From: NORP240 sp965222175
GTDB taxonomy: Bacteria; Pseudomonadota; Gammaproteobacteria; Pseudomonadales; Pseudohongiellaceae
Direction: 5' to 3'
NCBI GenBank assembly: GCA_965222175.1
Contig: OZ244938.1
Location: forward strand, 2,480,001 to 2,544,000
DNA: 64,000 nucleotides
Below are positions 51,490 to 60,720 of the stretch, piece after piece. Made by a program: the position numbers and the translations under genes. The notes under the pieces are model-generated. The model worked only from the letters and a program-made list of their open reading frames with translations, made no database searches and was not told where the DNA came from. The first letter of the stretch is position 1; every line of letters starts with the position of its first letter.

Positions 51490-52275
51490 TCACTCGGACG
51501 ACAGGTGCAAGCCTTGGAGGGCATTGCCGAAGTCGATTTCCAGGCTGTATCGCTGCGGGTCGGGGTTCAGTTGATACTCCAGTCGGAGTTTCCGCGGTGA
51601 TGGCGTCAGGGGGAAAAACAGGTCCAGTCCCCGGGACTCGCCTGGCTCCAGAAACATCGGCAGAACTGTCTGGCGGCTGCTTATTTCGGTATCGACCCGC
51701 CCCTGATTCAGTGATTTAACCACGCCGCCAGCAACCAGTACCGGTGCGGCCAACAGGACGCCCACTGTTGTAGCGGCCGCCGCAGAACTCATGTACAGCG
51801 CTGCTGCACCGGCACTGACGGCGGCTGCGCCTCCTACCGCGCCTGCCGCCAATAGTGCGCCTGCCCCCACTCCCGCTTTTACCTGGATATCGTTATCCGC
51901 ATAGCGCCTTGCGGTCTGTCTTGAGCCGGCTACCAGTCCGCGGCGACTTTCACCCGATGACCTCCGCACAAGCATTGAATCGTAAACACCAATGTCCTCG
52001 ATGAGCAGGCGATCTTGCGAATGATTCTGAACTCGAACAAGGTATTCATCCCAATCGGCATTCTTCGCCCAGGTGCCCGGCCCCTCCCGAACAATTACCC
52101 AGTCCACCGACACCGTAACCTGCTCATCAGCCGCCTCGGCAATGGGCTGTCCAATTGCCATGGGCAGTGGTTCCTTCAGTATTTTTGTTCCGCCACAGGC
52201 GGCCAGTGCCAGGTAGAGCAGGGAGACAAGAACAGGCCTGACTAAGCGGATAGTTAGTGGGTTAAAATTTAGCAT
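51490..52275 (-). CDS. Lipoprotein with Gly/Ala-rich hydrophobic segment
   Basis: A 261-residue lipoprotein: leader VLVSLLYLALAACGG with lipobox LAAC. The middle (about 125-185) is a long Gly/Ala-rich hydrophobic stretch (AGALLAAGAVGGAAAVSAGA) of the Gly-zipper type that could insert in a membrane. Flanking domains are polar (VSVDWVIVREGPGTWAKNAD; FLEPGESRGLDLFFPLTP). No named family. The ATG at 52275-52273 is used because it gives the lipoprotein leader. It is the first gene of a three-gene lipoprotein group. Confidence 0.75.
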   Translation of the reverse strand: MLNFNPLTIRLVRPVLVSLLYLALAACGGTKILKEPLPMAIGQPIAEAADEQVTVSVDWVIVREGPGTWAKNADWDEYLVRVQNHSQDRLLIEDIGVYDSMLVRRSSGESRRGLVAGSRQTARRYADNDIQVKAGVGAGALLAAGAVGGAAAVSAGAAALYMSSAAAATTVGVLLAAPVLVAGGVVKSLNQGRVDTEISSRQTVLPMFLEPGESRGLDLFFPLTPSPRKLRLEYQLNPDPQRYSLEIDFGNALQGLHLSSE

Positions 52276-52561
52276 GGGTCCAGACGCTCCGTTTTGGAGA
52301 AATGCGTGAAAAGGCCTGAAACCAATGCCCACTATTCCGCGTGGCGTTAGTGGCGAGTGGGTCGCGGACAGTGACACGTCCCGATGGATTCGGGCTGTCC
52401 GGCTTAAAACCATTGGGCAGTTGCTGGCAAAGTACGCCCGAACCCGAAGTTTGTAAATACACAGTCAAAAATATAATTTGCCCCCCGGCAATGTCCACAT
52501 ACCAGGACAGCCAGGGCTGTTTACTGTTGACAGTATCATTTATGTCCATTATTCTCGACAA

Positions 52562-52927
52562 ATGGACATTACGCAGGCAACCAGGTCGCTGAGCGCCCTC
52601 TCCCAGGAAACGCGGCTGGAGACTTTCCGGTTGCTGGTACGTGCCGGCAACGATGGCATGGCGGCAGGAGAAATTGCCCGCACCCTGGGTATTCCCCACA
52701 ACACCATGTCGTCACACCTGGCCATTCTTGTTGCTGCCGGGCTGGTTTATTCCCGGCGCGAAGGCCGCTCCATTATCTACACGGTCAACTTTGACGGCAC
52801 GCGGGGTCTGCTGGCGTTCCTGATGGAAGACTGCTGTCAGGGCCGTGCCGAGGTCTGTGCACCGGTACTGGACAGTATTCTGCCTGGTTGCTGTAACCAG
52901 GTACCCCCTCAAGGAGAAGTACTATGA
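52562..52927 (+). CDS. arsR: ArsR-family arsenic-responsive repressor
   Basis: A 121-residue winged-helix repressor. The helix-turn-helix is LSQETRLETFRLLVRAGNDG, MAAGEIARTLGIPHNTMSSH, LAILVAAGLVYSRREGRSI. The C-terminus carries several Cys (EDCCQGRAEVCAP, GCCNQ) that could bind As(III), replacing the CxC in helix alpha3 of the classical E. coli type. Its stop overlaps the arsI start by four bases (ATGA), so arsR and arsI are co-translated. The arsenite pump usually found in such operons is absent here; a decayed ACR3 gene lies at 1275-1926. Confidence 0.9.
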   Translation: MDITQATRSLSALSQETRLETFRLLVRAGNDGMAAGEIARTLGIPHNTMSSHLAILVAAGLVYSRREGRSIIYTVNFDGTRGLLAFLMEDCCQGRAEVCAPVLDSILPGCCNQVPPQGEVL

Positions 52928-53385
52928 AACGACTGCACGTCAACCTGGCGGTTAGCGATATTCAAGCGTCTACCGCGTTTTATACGTCTCTGTTCAATGC
53001 ACAACCCACCCTGCTGAAAGAAGACTACGCCAAGTGGATGCTGGACGATCCCCGGGTAAATTTCGCCATCACCTCCCGTGGTTCCAACAAGGGCATTGAC
53101 CATCTGGGCATACAGGTGGAAGACGAAGTCGAACTCGACGAAGTGTATACGCGGCTCAAATCTGCCGGCGCCCGGATTGTTGAGCAGGGCGAAACCACCT
53201 GCTGTTACGCGCAATCCGAGAAGAACTGGATTTTCGATCCGGAAGGCATACCCTGGGAGACGTTTTTGACCAGGGGACAAAGTCCTGTTTACGGCAGCCA
53301 TGAATCCGGTTCAGCCAAGAACGAGTCAGCCTGTTGCGCACGACCGGAAGTGCCTGCCGGCCGGTCCGGGTCGTCCTGCTGCTAG
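52924..53385 (+). CDS. arsI: ArsI, C-As bond-cleaving dioxygenase (glyoxalase fold)
   Basis: A 153-residue vicinal-oxygen-chelate enzyme matching ArsI, which cleaves the C-As bond of trivalent organoarsenicals such as methylarsenite using Fe(II) and O2. Visible are MKRLHVNLAV with His5, DYAKWMLDDPRVNFAI, DHLGIQVEDE with His60, the As-binding Cys93-Cys94 in ETTCCYAQSEK, and Glu112 in IPWETF. The C-terminal tail is Cys-rich (ESACCARPE, SSCC), as is common in ArsI. Cytoplasmic. Product arsenite would need an efflux pump, not encoded intact in this window. Confidence 0.93.
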   Translation: MKRLHVNLAVSDIQASTAFYTSLFNAQPTLLKEDYAKWMLDDPRVNFAITSRGSNKGIDHLGIQVEDEVELDEVYTRLKSAGARIVEQGETTCCYAQSEKNWIFDPEGIPWETFLTRGQSPVYGSHESGSAKNESACCARPEVPAGRSGSSCC

Positions 53386-53471
53386 TCACTGAAAAGGAAT
53401 CCACGCGGTCTGCAAATGATGCTGGTGGAAGAGGACCGCCAGACGGGCGACAAAGAGCCTGATGATCAGGC

Positions 53472-54071
53472 TCAGTTGCCGCCGTAAGTCTCCCGCAGGG
53501 GTAAGTTGGCCTGCTGCCGAATAAGGTTTTCGGTGATACTGCGGTGTGGTCCGGGGCCAAGGCCCACGGTAGCCATCTCCTCCTGTTCAACCTCCCCGTT
53601 CCTGTTCATTATCGTTCCCGATGGCCTGCCCTTACCCTTCAGGTTGTAATAGGCATGAATGAGTTCGTGAGCCAGGCCCACCCAGGGTGGGCGCGCTCCA
53701 TCCGGTGTGTTGATCATATTCGGGTTATACGTGATTGCAGTAACAGAATGTCCGCCGGACGTGGCATCTTTTTCGTTACCACGCTTGGCGACGTTCGTTC
53801 CCAGCCAACCCGTCACGCACCCTTCGTCATAGTGCATGTTGGCGCGCATGATACATACCGTATAGCCAAATTTCTGGTAGCGAACCCGCTGAGAAATACC
53901 TGCAAGTAGCTTCCTGCCAGCAGCCGTGATAGCTATGTCTGCCAACGCCTTTTTGACCAGGGTTGGGAACAATACACTGTCATGCTGATTCTTCATTCGG
54001 ATAATGATGCCGGGATAGTCAGTCTCTGTATCAAAGGGCACGTCGATTCTCCTTTCTGGCTGCGATTCCAC
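53472..54071 (-). CDS. M91-family (NleD-like) zinc metallopeptidase
   Basis: A 199-residue protein with the zinc motif HELIH (His135, Glu136, His139) in the family context PPWVGLAHELIHAYYNLKGK, followed by EEMATVGLGPGPHRSITENL and LPLRETYGG, the M91 signature. Members include type III effector NleD and many uncharacterised proteins linked to PAAR or secretion modules. No signal peptide. The start is a GTG at 54071. No secretion genes are adjacent; a PAAR-like protein is encoded at 24840. Function as an effector is therefore only a possibility. Confidence 0.82.
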   Translation of the reverse strand: MESQPERRIDVPFDTETDYPGIIIRMKNQHDSVLFPTLVKKALADIAITAAGRKLLAGISQRVRYQKFGYTVCIMRANMHYDEGCVTGWLGTNVAKRGNEKDATSGGHSVTAITYNPNMINTPDGARPPWVGLAHELIHAYYNLKGKGRPSGTIMNRNGEVEQEEMATVGLGPGPHRSITENLIRQQANLPLRETYGGN

Positions 54072-54269
54072 AATGATCGAGCCTAAAATCCCGCAAATTC
54101 CTTGAAGAGTATATGGATCACCGAATTCATGTTTATTTGTACAGCATTAAGCGTTTCAATAGACCGATGCTGAATACCGGTGCAGCGATTGAAAACTGGC
54201 TGTCAAAAACCGGGAAAATCAGTACCATGACAGGAACAGCCTTTTACAAGAAACCCGGAGGAGCAATCT

Positions 54270-54443
54270 GTGGAATTTATTATCGGTTTATTGGTTCTGG
54301 TACTGGATATAATCGCGATCATGGCGGTATTGGGCTCCAGTAATACCACTGCCATGAAACTTGTCTGGGTAGTGATTATCCTTCTGTTGCCAATCGTCGG
54401 GATGCTGCTCTGGTTTTTTATAGGAGCCAAGCAGAAAATCTGA
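54270..54443 (+). CDS. Small PLDc_N-type membrane protein (57 aa, GTG start)
   Basis: The frame starts with GTG at 54270 preceded by GGAGGAG at good distance. It encodes two membrane spans (IIGLLVLVLDIIAIMAVL and KLVWVVIILLLPIVGMLLWFF) joined by GSSNTTAM, ending FIGAKQKI. This is the layout of the PLDc_N/phospholipase-D-N-terminal-like small proteins, in which the second span ends with P-x-x-G-x-x-x-W-F. Small proteins of this kind are frequent in environmental bacteria and have no known role on their own. Confidence 0.75.
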   Translation: MEFIIGLLVLVLDIIAIMAVLGSSNTTAMKLVWVVIILLLPIVGMLLWFFIGAKQKI

Positions 54444-54545
54444 TGGATTGGCTGTCAGTGCTGCGTCTGTTCATGGGGTTGGGTGGCGTTAAAAGCTGCC
54501 TGTCATTATCTGCTGAAAAATACGCGGCAGATCCTGGCTGGACTA

Positions 54546-55412
54546 TCAGGCAGCTATACCCAACTTCCTGTGGGTTCGCGCAACAGCCCTGGCATTCTTG
54601 CTATCAATCCACGCCTGCCCTTTCAGTCGACGCATCAGGTTGTCGAAGTGGCGCATCACCATCAGGTTGTACAGCGCCCTGGCCTGGTTTCCCGGCTTCC
54701 TGGCCACGGCGCGAAGGCTCAGGGAAAATCCGGGGGTCAGGTATCGCATGTAGTGCCAGTATCCTTCCGGCATGTACAGTACGTTGCCATGATCCAGAAA
54801 CCCGGTAAATCCCCTGGCTCTTGTCAAGGCGGGCCATTTTCCGTAATCGGGATTCACAAAGTCGATATCCTCCCTGGTAATCAGCGAGTGCGGGATCTTG
54901 TACAGGTAGTCACTTTGTGTCTGGTCAAAAAGGATCACCTGTTTTCTGCCCTGAAAATGGCAGTGAAAGACGTTGGCCAGGTCGATATCGTAGTGCATAA
55001 AGGTATGGCTGTCTTTGCCGCCGAAGAACATCATGGGCAGTCCTTGCAACAGTCTTAAGCCGAGATCAGGCCATTTGAAATCCTGCTGCAATTCCGGCAC
55101 TTCCTTGAGCATGTTCCACAGGAAAATGCGGTACTTCGTCGGCTCCCGCTTCAGCAGGTCGATGTAGTCACTCATCTTCATTTTCGCATGGGGTTCGTTA
55201 AAGCCATCCTGGTAATCTACCGGACGGTCGTCATATAGCGATACCACCACGTCACCGGCGATTTTTGCCATGTAGTCCAGGTTCCATCTGGAACAGGCAG
55301 GCCAGTCGTCGATCAACCGTTCTATTATCAGCGGTTTCTGAGGCTTGAAATACTGGGTGAGAAATACTTCCTTCCCAAGAGTTTCGACCCGATCAATCTG
55401 CCGTAATTCCAT
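54546..55412 (-). CDS. Cupin_8/JmjC-fold Fe(II)/2-oxoglutarate oxygenase
   Basis: A 288-residue protein with the JmjC-type core: HTFMHYDIDLANVFHCHFQG with metal ligands His140 and Asp142, RKQVILFDQ, and the distal His in YMPEGYWHYMRYL. Such enzymes hydroxylate amino-acid side chains of proteins or small molecules in the cytoplasm. An N-terminal PLIIERLIDDWPA segment is typical for the family. The ATG at 55412 is preferred to a TTG 12 bases earlier; neither has a strong ribosome-binding site. It shares direction with the DUF3179 gene 134 bases upstream. Target unknown. Confidence 0.88.
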   Translation of the reverse strand: MELRQIDRVETLGKEVFLTQYFKPQKPLIIERLIDDWPACSRWNLDYMAKIAGDVVVSLYDDRPVDYQDGFNEPHAKMKMSDYIDLLKREPTKYRIFLWNMLKEVPELQQDFKWPDLGLRLLQGLPMMFFGGKDSHTFMHYDIDLANVFHCHFQGRKQVILFDQTQSDYLYKIPHSLITREDIDFVNPDYGKWPALTRARGFTGFLDHGNVLYMPEGYWHYMRYLTPGFSLSLRAVARKPGNQARALYNLMVMRHFDNLMRRLKGQAWIDSKNARAVARTHRKLGIAA

Positions 55413-55535
55413 GCCGGGGCTCAATATGTGATAGTGGTATGTACTGTCGCTTGAGGGTACCGCCGCGCTGGATCAGTGTCCATCCTGGTGGCTGTCAGCC
55501 AGTTGCCGGCCTCTGTGCAACTGGATAATTACTGA

Positions 55536-55549
55536 GGAACCTCTGATCA
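55536..55549 (+). repeat. Lone MITE-end-like motif at 3' end of DUF3179 gene
   Basis: GGAACCTCTGATCA matches the first 14 bases of the complete MITE at 43879 and is preceded by CTGA, a near-YTAR 4-mer. It overlaps the stop codon of the DUF3179 gene. The opposite end is not found nearby. Confidence 0.45.
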
Positions 55550-56974
55550 TTCAAATATTGTCGCCCCGGGGAAAAAGGCCGTCCAGGCGTACCAGTAGGC
55601 AATGTACGAATTGGTTTTCTGCAGGCTCTGCCCTTCCCTGGGCCCGCTTACGGCATTGCCAAACAGGTCCCACAGGTTACCTTCATTGTCCGTCATTACT
55701 ATCGGCAACTGGTTTTCCACGGGCAAAAAGTCCAGCCGGCTGCAGTCCTCCAACTGACGATTGTAGACGGCGCCGAAATTGCGGTCGCCACTGCCCACTA
55801 CAACCACATCCATGTCACCAACAACTTCGTTCAGCACGGTGACACCTGGGTCGAAATTCCCGATTGGATAAACACGGGACGCATCCCCGACGTTGATCCC
55901 CAGTACCCGCTCCTTGCGGTGCAGGCGCCGGTCGTCGCTGTTCTCAACGGGAAATCTCAAGGACGGGTTGGTGCGGAAGGTGCCGTAGGGATAACTTTCA
56001 TAGGGCCGACTGTAACCGGTAAAATCAGTCAACAGCATTGTCTCCGGGTACATGGACTGCCAGGTTTTCCAGGTGGTCTCAATGACCTGTACGCGTTCCG
56101 GTATGGATAACAGTCGCGGGCCATTGATGGCCTGCTCGAGCATCTGGGACCAGAGACTTCCGGTCTCCCGGTCGTACAGAATCAGGTTGGAGTTTAACAG
56201 CAGGCCCGAGGTGCCGAAGGTACTATCCTGTGCGTCAATCTGGCCTTTCCACATCATCGCCGAACCGGTCAGAGGACAGTAGCTCAAGGTGAGATCCACA
56301 GCTTCGCCGTCGATGAGATACTGATCGTTCACGATTTCATGCCAGTCCAGGATGTAATGCGGATAGGCGCGGACGTCCTCGCCGATCCTGACGCCAACCA
56401 CCAGGTCGTCCGGTGCAAGTGTCGTCCTGCTCTGCAAACCGAATATCGGCGTATCGACGGGGGGAATTCCGTCCGGTCCCGGGCCGCCGTCGAATAAAAA
56501 CTCCGTGGACACGGAAAACCCATCGACAATGTCCGGATTGTCAACACCGTGACTGGAGTCCGGGACGGGTCTGGCACAGGCGCCTACGTCGCTTTCATTG
56601 AGTCCGAAATCCACCAGCGTCAACTGCAACACCGGCTCCGACTGTACCTCCAGGTTAACCCAGTAGGACAGATCTCCTACCGGGAGTGCCGGAATTTCCA
56701 GCAGCCCGTGGTTGAGACGGTTAGGTTCTGCAAAAGTGGAACCGTTGAGTTCAGTGAAATCCACGACAGTGAATGCCAGTGGGTCACTGGCCGGCACGAT
56801 TTGCAACTCCACAGCATAGTAAAGCTGGCCAACCTCCAGTTCATGGAGAGTGAGGATGTCACCATCCAACGTCGCTACCTGGGCCATTCCTGCCTGGGGT
56901 CGGCTCAACAGCAGGATCGTACAAAGAAAAGTAAGCGGAATTATCAGTAAACGGCCGGGCAACGCCTTTATCAT
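55547..56974 (-). CDS. Exported DUF3179-domain protein
   Basis: A 475-residue protein with a signal peptide (RLLIIPLTFLCTILLLSRPQ). The DUF3179 domain occupies about 180-470: GVRIGEDVRAYPHYILDWHE, VDLTLSYCPLTGSAMMWKG, TFGTSGLLLNSNLILYDR and VVVGSGDRNFGAVYNRQL. The motif YCPLTG with Cys is conserved in the family; the function is not known. The N-terminal ~100 residues form a separate beta domain. The last Glu codon and TGA stop lie in a MITE-end-like motif. The protein is likely periplasmic. Confidence 0.88.
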   Translation of the reverse strand: MIKALPGRLLIIPLTFLCTILLLSRPQAGMAQVATLDGDILTLHELEVGQLYYAVELQIVPASDPLAFTVVDFTELNGSTFAEPNRLNHGLLEIPALPVGDLSYWVNLEVQSEPVLQLTLVDFGLNESDVGACARPVPDSSHGVDNPDIVDGFSVSTEFLFDGGPGPDGIPPVDTPIFGLQSRTTLAPDDLVVGVRIGEDVRAYPHYILDWHEIVNDQYLIDGEAVDLTLSYCPLTGSAMMWKGQIDAQDSTFGTSGLLLNSNLILYDRETGSLWSQMLEQAINGPRLLSIPERVQVIETTWKTWQSMYPETMLLTDFTGYSRPYESYPYGTFRTNPSLRFPVENSDDRRLHRKERVLGINVGDASRVYPIGNFDPGVTVLNEVVGDMDVVVVGSGDRNFGAVYNRQLEDCSRLDFLPVENQLPIVMTDNEGNLWDLFGNAVSGPREGQSLQKTNSYIAYWYAWTAFFPGATIFE

Positions 56975-57183
56975 TATTGGTCCCCGCACAATGGCCTGGT
57001 CGGTGGGAACTTCCCTGAATCAGGGAAACTCGTAGATGCCGAAAGGACCGATACACCGGGCATTTTATTTCAATGGTTGAAGCGTAGTTTCAAAATCTGA
57101 TGACCTGCGGGACGAAACCGGGACGACTCTGGCAGGCCGCTGAGAAACGTCATGAGCAGAGCCAGTAGTTTTTCAACAGCGTT

Positions 57184-58209
57184 CTAGTCTTCCTCGTCGA
57201 TTTCCGCGTTAACCTCCTCGGTTCGTGCGCCGGCCAGGATGCCCACCATGCCGTAGTTGCCTTCGTGGCAGGCATACTCGTAGATCGGCTCGTCCATACG
57301 GGACAGGGGGTATTCCCCGGTGAACTCAGCGGTAAACACGGTGGGATCGTTTACGGTGAAGCCATAGATCAGCTTGTTGTCCGTGACCCGGCGAAAACGT
57401 TCGGTCACCGTCAGGTTTTCCACCGGCAAGCCCCGTAATCGATGCCAGGTATTGAAATGCCTGGTCTCCACCACCAGGGTGTCACCGTCCCAGTAGCCGA
57501 TTGAATCCCCCATCCACTTACGGTGCGCTGCCGCCGCCGGGTTGTGCTGGTCGGTGATTTTGATGATCCGTGCGTCGTGGACCATTTCGGCGACGATAAC
57601 AACATAGCCTGGCGCCTGGACAAACTGCAGGTGGCTGTTGTAGATGATGGGACTCATTACCGGACCCGACAGGTTGCCGAAGGCCACCAGGCAGCGTTCA
57701 CCCAGGCTGCGACCTTCCGGCCCGGTACTGCGGCGACCACGGGTGCCCTGGTCATCCCGGCGCTGCTCTTCCAGGCGCCCCACCATCTCGGGTTGTAATG
57801 GCGGCAGGCGGCCATTGGGCGGATCAATGATTGCCGACGTCCTGAACTCGCCGTCGATGGTGGGAATGAACTGCGCGTCGTCCCGCCAGAACAGGTCGTA
57901 ATTGCCAATGGGTGGCAGGGAATCAGCGACTTCTGGTGCTGGCCGGTCCGGATCCAGGGGCTCGTTGTCAGCATCGAAGCGTTGCTGGCGTTCACGCTCG
58001 ATAGCGATGGCCTCTTCTTCCGTGTAGGCACGCTTTTCGCCCAGGGCGACGGGACGCTCCATGGGGATAATGGAAGCGTGTTTCCACACCGCCTGCAGGT
58101 CGGGCACACCCCATTCAGTGCGCGGCACCTGGTAGTCCTGGGCTATCGCCCCTCCGGAAAATGCCAGCACGGTGGCAATGGCGGTAGTCAACAGGTCTCG
58201 GACGGCCAT
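57184..58209 (-). CDS. Secreted protein of unrecognised family (341 aa)
   Basis: A signal peptide (TTAIATVLAFSGGAIAQ) is followed by YQVPRTEWGVPDLQAVWKH. This type of opening is seen in many exported proteins of marine gammaproteobacteria that I cannot tie to a named function. Conserved-looking blocks are NYDLFWRDD, GEFRTSAIIDPPNGRLPPLQ, MSPIIYNSHLQFVQAPGY, DSIGYWDGDTLVVETRHFN and LSRMDEPIYEYACHEGNYGM. The ATG at 58209, with GAGGAG seven bases upstream, is the clear start. It follows the tannase-fold gene by 191 bases in the same direction. Confidence 0.82.
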   Translation of the reverse strand: MAVRDLLTTAIATVLAFSGGAIAQDYQVPRTEWGVPDLQAVWKHASIIPMERPVALGEKRAYTEEEAIAIERERQQRFDADNEPLDPDRPAPEVADSLPPIGNYDLFWRDDAQFIPTIDGEFRTSAIIDPPNGRLPPLQPEMVGRLEEQRRDDQGTRGRRSTGPEGRSLGERCLVAFGNLSGPVMSPIIYNSHLQFVQAPGYVVIVAEMVHDARIIKITDQHNPAAAAHRKWMGDSIGYWDGDTLVVETRHFNTWHRLRGLPVENLTVTERFRRVTDNKLIYGFTVNDPTVFTAEFTGEYPLSRMDEPIYEYACHEGNYGMVGILAGARTEEVNAEIDEED

Positions 58210-58400
58210 GGATTCGCTCCTCATCAGTTTATGCCGGGGACAACAGATTGTTGTTGGCTTTCATCCTATCGGTTGCACCCTGACAAGACAACCGTATTGG
58301 CTGGTCCGTCGGGCAGGCCCGGAATGCAGCCTAGGCTCACTAAGCAACAGGCCTCGACACCGGTCCGCCGGACCGCACGCCTCAGGGTTTCTTCATGTCA

Positions 58401-59984
58401 TTACGGCCTGGCACAATAAAAATTTTCCGCCTCGTCGGTACTGCCATCGCCATCGTAAATGGCCACCTGTGGGTGCACACACAGTGGCCTGGTGCGGATC
58501 ACGGCACCATCTTCCACCTTCGAGGCGATGATGCGTTCCGGCGCAATGCCCTTCTCCACCCAGTTTTCCAGTGCAGTCAGCGCATCGAATCGATCCGGTC
58601 CAGGCCCACCCGAGCAATGGCCCATACCCGGCACCATGAACAGCCGGAAAAAATCCTGTGTCTCGGCAAGTGCCACCTCCCTGTCCGCGGTTTTGATGTC
58701 TTTCTGGATAAAGTCCACGACCTCGCGGAAATAATCGATTGAAGCTAACGGTGAAATGTCCGGATCGCTCCATCCGTGATAAACGATCAGCTTGGAGCCG
58801 GCATCCCGGAACAAAGCGAGATTCGGATTCGCGGCGTCCACCGCCGGTCCGACTTTCTGCAGGGCGAAATCCAGATCCCTATCGTAATCGAAAGTTCTAA
58901 AATCCCATTCCGGGTCATCAAAAACAAACCAGCGGAAAAAACCCTCGCCTCCCAGCCAGTGCAGAGAACGAAAAGGCTCACTCCCTGTCACCCACCTGGC
59001 CCAGCCACCCGGTGCGGCTTCGCCGCCGGGCACCAACCCGGGATAGACCAGTTCGCCTGCCGAATTGCTGACCCCTGACCAGATTTTCTCCACAGCCGAT
59101 ACCTGCTTCGGCGTCAGGCAGCTGTCATCGTCGGTGCCGGCCGGACAGGCCAGCGACTCGGGCCTGAACTTACAGGCCAGCGGATCCATCAGGATGCCGT
59201 CTTCGATACCATCCCGGGCATCGCAGGCCTCGTTAACCGCACTGCCCAGCGCGGGCAACTTGGCCGGAGGAATCCAGGCCTCTTCGTCGGCCAGCATGGC
59301 CAGTGAATACCACAGGTGGGCGCCGGCATAGAACCGCGTCCAGTCATTGGCCGGGTCTCCTGCGACAATGCCATCGAAGTCATAGGGGTAACGCTGCGCT
59401 TCCATCAGCCCCTGCTGCCCGCCTTTGGAACAGCCCACGTAGTAGGAATAGTCGGGGGAAGCCTGGTAAAGCGCCTTGACAGCCTTTTTGCCATTGACCG
59501 TGGTTCGATGCAGACCACGATGACCAAAGTCCTCGATCAGATCCGGTCGACCGGAGGCCCACGACGCATCGAAAGGCGGGCCCGCCTCATGGCCGGTGTC
59601 GGTACTCGCTGTGGCATAGCCACGGCGCAACGCGGCGGCCATGGGGCTGTAGCTGATCGTACCGGCCATGCCACCATTACCGACAACCTGGAATTTTCGA
59701 TTCCAGTCGGTAGCGGGCAGCCACACCTCGAACTTAACCGCGGGCCGGGTGACACCCTGGAGGCGGCAGAACGCCGGGGTAGTCAGCGCAGTGTCTGTAC
59801 CCGGAGGTACAAAGCCGTTGGCCGCCACGATTTCCGCCACAGTGATGGTGGTCATATCCAGCGTCAGTGACGTAAGCTGCTCACAGGCCCGGACAAAGCC
59901 AGGATCCTGTGCCTGCGCCGACCAGCAGGCTCCCAGTGCCATTATTGTGATACATGGCGCTTTAAATTGACAAACCAGATGCAT
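58401..59984 (-). CDS. Exported tannase/feruloyl-esterase family protein
   Basis: A 527-residue alpha/beta hydrolase of the tannase family, which cleaves ester bonds of phenolic acids (gallate, ferulate or phthalate-type esters). A signal peptide (APCITIMALGACWSAQAQ) sends it to the periplasm or outside. The catalytic Ser is in YYVGCSKGGQQGLMEAQRYP, the Asp in YHGWSDPDIS and the His in MVPGMGHCSGGPG. The Cys beside the Ser and the Cys beside the His form the disulfide (CS-D-HC motif) of this family. Also a Ca-binding-like lid (DARDGIEDGILMDP). The ATG at 59984, with GGAG upstream, fits the signal peptide. Exact ester unknown. Confidence 0.92.
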   Translation of the reverse strand: MHLVCQFKAPCITIMALGACWSAQAQDPGFVRACEQLTSLTLDMTTITVAEIVAANGFVPPGTDTALTTPAFCRLQGVTRPAVKFEVWLPATDWNRKFQVVGNGGMAGTISYSPMAAALRRGYATASTDTGHEAGPPFDASWASGRPDLIEDFGHRGLHRTTVNGKKAVKALYQASPDYSYYVGCSKGGQQGLMEAQRYPYDFDGIVAGDPANDWTRFYAGAHLWYSLAMLADEEAWIPPAKLPALGSAVNEACDARDGIEDGILMDPLACKFRPESLACPAGTDDDSCLTPKQVSAVEKIWSGVSNSAGELVYPGLVPGGEAAPGGWARWVTGSEPFRSLHWLGGEGFFRWFVFDDPEWDFRTFDYDRDLDFALQKVGPAVDAANPNLALFRDAGSKLIVYHGWSDPDISPLASIDYFREVVDFIQKDIKTADREVALAETQDFFRLFMVPGMGHCSGGPGPDRFDALTALENWVEKGIAPERIIASKVEDGAVIRTRPLCVHPQVAIYDGDGSTDEAENFYCARP

Positions 59985-60168
59985 GAAGTTGCTCCGCTCT
60001 TGCAGTCCCATGACAATCCAACAATCTTTTGCCAGTCCCTGTTGAATCCAGAATCTTTCGCGACTGCCGGAAACGTGAATAACCAGTCCCGGTCATCAGC
60101 ACACCGCTAACAGGCGCGTTGTGCAGATCAGGGCTGGCGGAAAAACCAGTGGGCAGCGCTACCCCGGG

Positions 60169-60720
60169 TCAGCCTCTATAGGTAACTCGAAACGTCCACC
60201 AGTGATCGAAGCGCTGCTGATCCAGCGGCGGCCGAGGCGTCACCATGGTCTCTATATCGGTATGCTGCAACTTCAGTACACGCGCCTGGAAAGCCCGGTC
60301 CATGACGGCGGGATCGGTCTCGCGATTCAAGGTGACCGGATAGACCAGGTCTCCGAGCCGCAACAGGGCCGGTTCATCGGCTTCAACTTTCGAAGCCCAG
60401 TACTTGCGGTCACACACCGAACAGCTCAGGAACAGCTCCCCTTCCGGCGTAGCCATGCAGTTCAGGTTAATGGAATGTGGTCGGATGCCGTCCCAGATCT
60501 GCAGCTGACAGAGGTTTTCCTGATTGGCCGCAGTGGTGGTCCAGTCACTCACCGGCTCATCCACCCGCTCACCAAACAGGTAACCGCCGGGCATCAGTCT
60601 GCAGGGGCAGATGCTGGAATAGATCAGGAAACCCGCCATGCCAGCCACCAGCAGAACCGCCAGGCCGCCACCGACCCAGAGCCTGGGATTCCTGCCGTGC
60701 TGAACAGTTTTTCCATTCAT
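60169..60720 (-). CDS. Membrane-anchored hypothetical protein with Cys motifs
   Basis: A 183-residue protein with one N-terminal membrane span (VGGGLAVLLVAGMAGFLIYS), followed at once by CPCRLMPGGYLFG and an outside beta-type domain (CQLQIWDGIRPHSINLNC; FLSCSVCDRKYW). The Cys pairs (CPC, CSVC) could bind metal or form disulfides. Not recognised. Start ATG at 60720 is chosen because the upstream in-frame extension has no signal or ribosome-binding site. It is the first gene of a minus-strand series with the tannase-fold gene. Confidence 0.7.
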   Translation of the reverse strand: MNGKTVQHGRNPRLWVGGGLAVLLVAGMAGFLIYSSICPCRLMPGGYLFGERVDEPVSDWTTTAANQENLCQLQIWDGIRPHSINLNCMATPEGELFLSCSVCDRKYWASKVEADEPALLRLGDLVYPVTLNRETDPAVMDRAFQARVLKLQHTDIETMVTPRPPLDQQRFDHWWTFRVTYRG

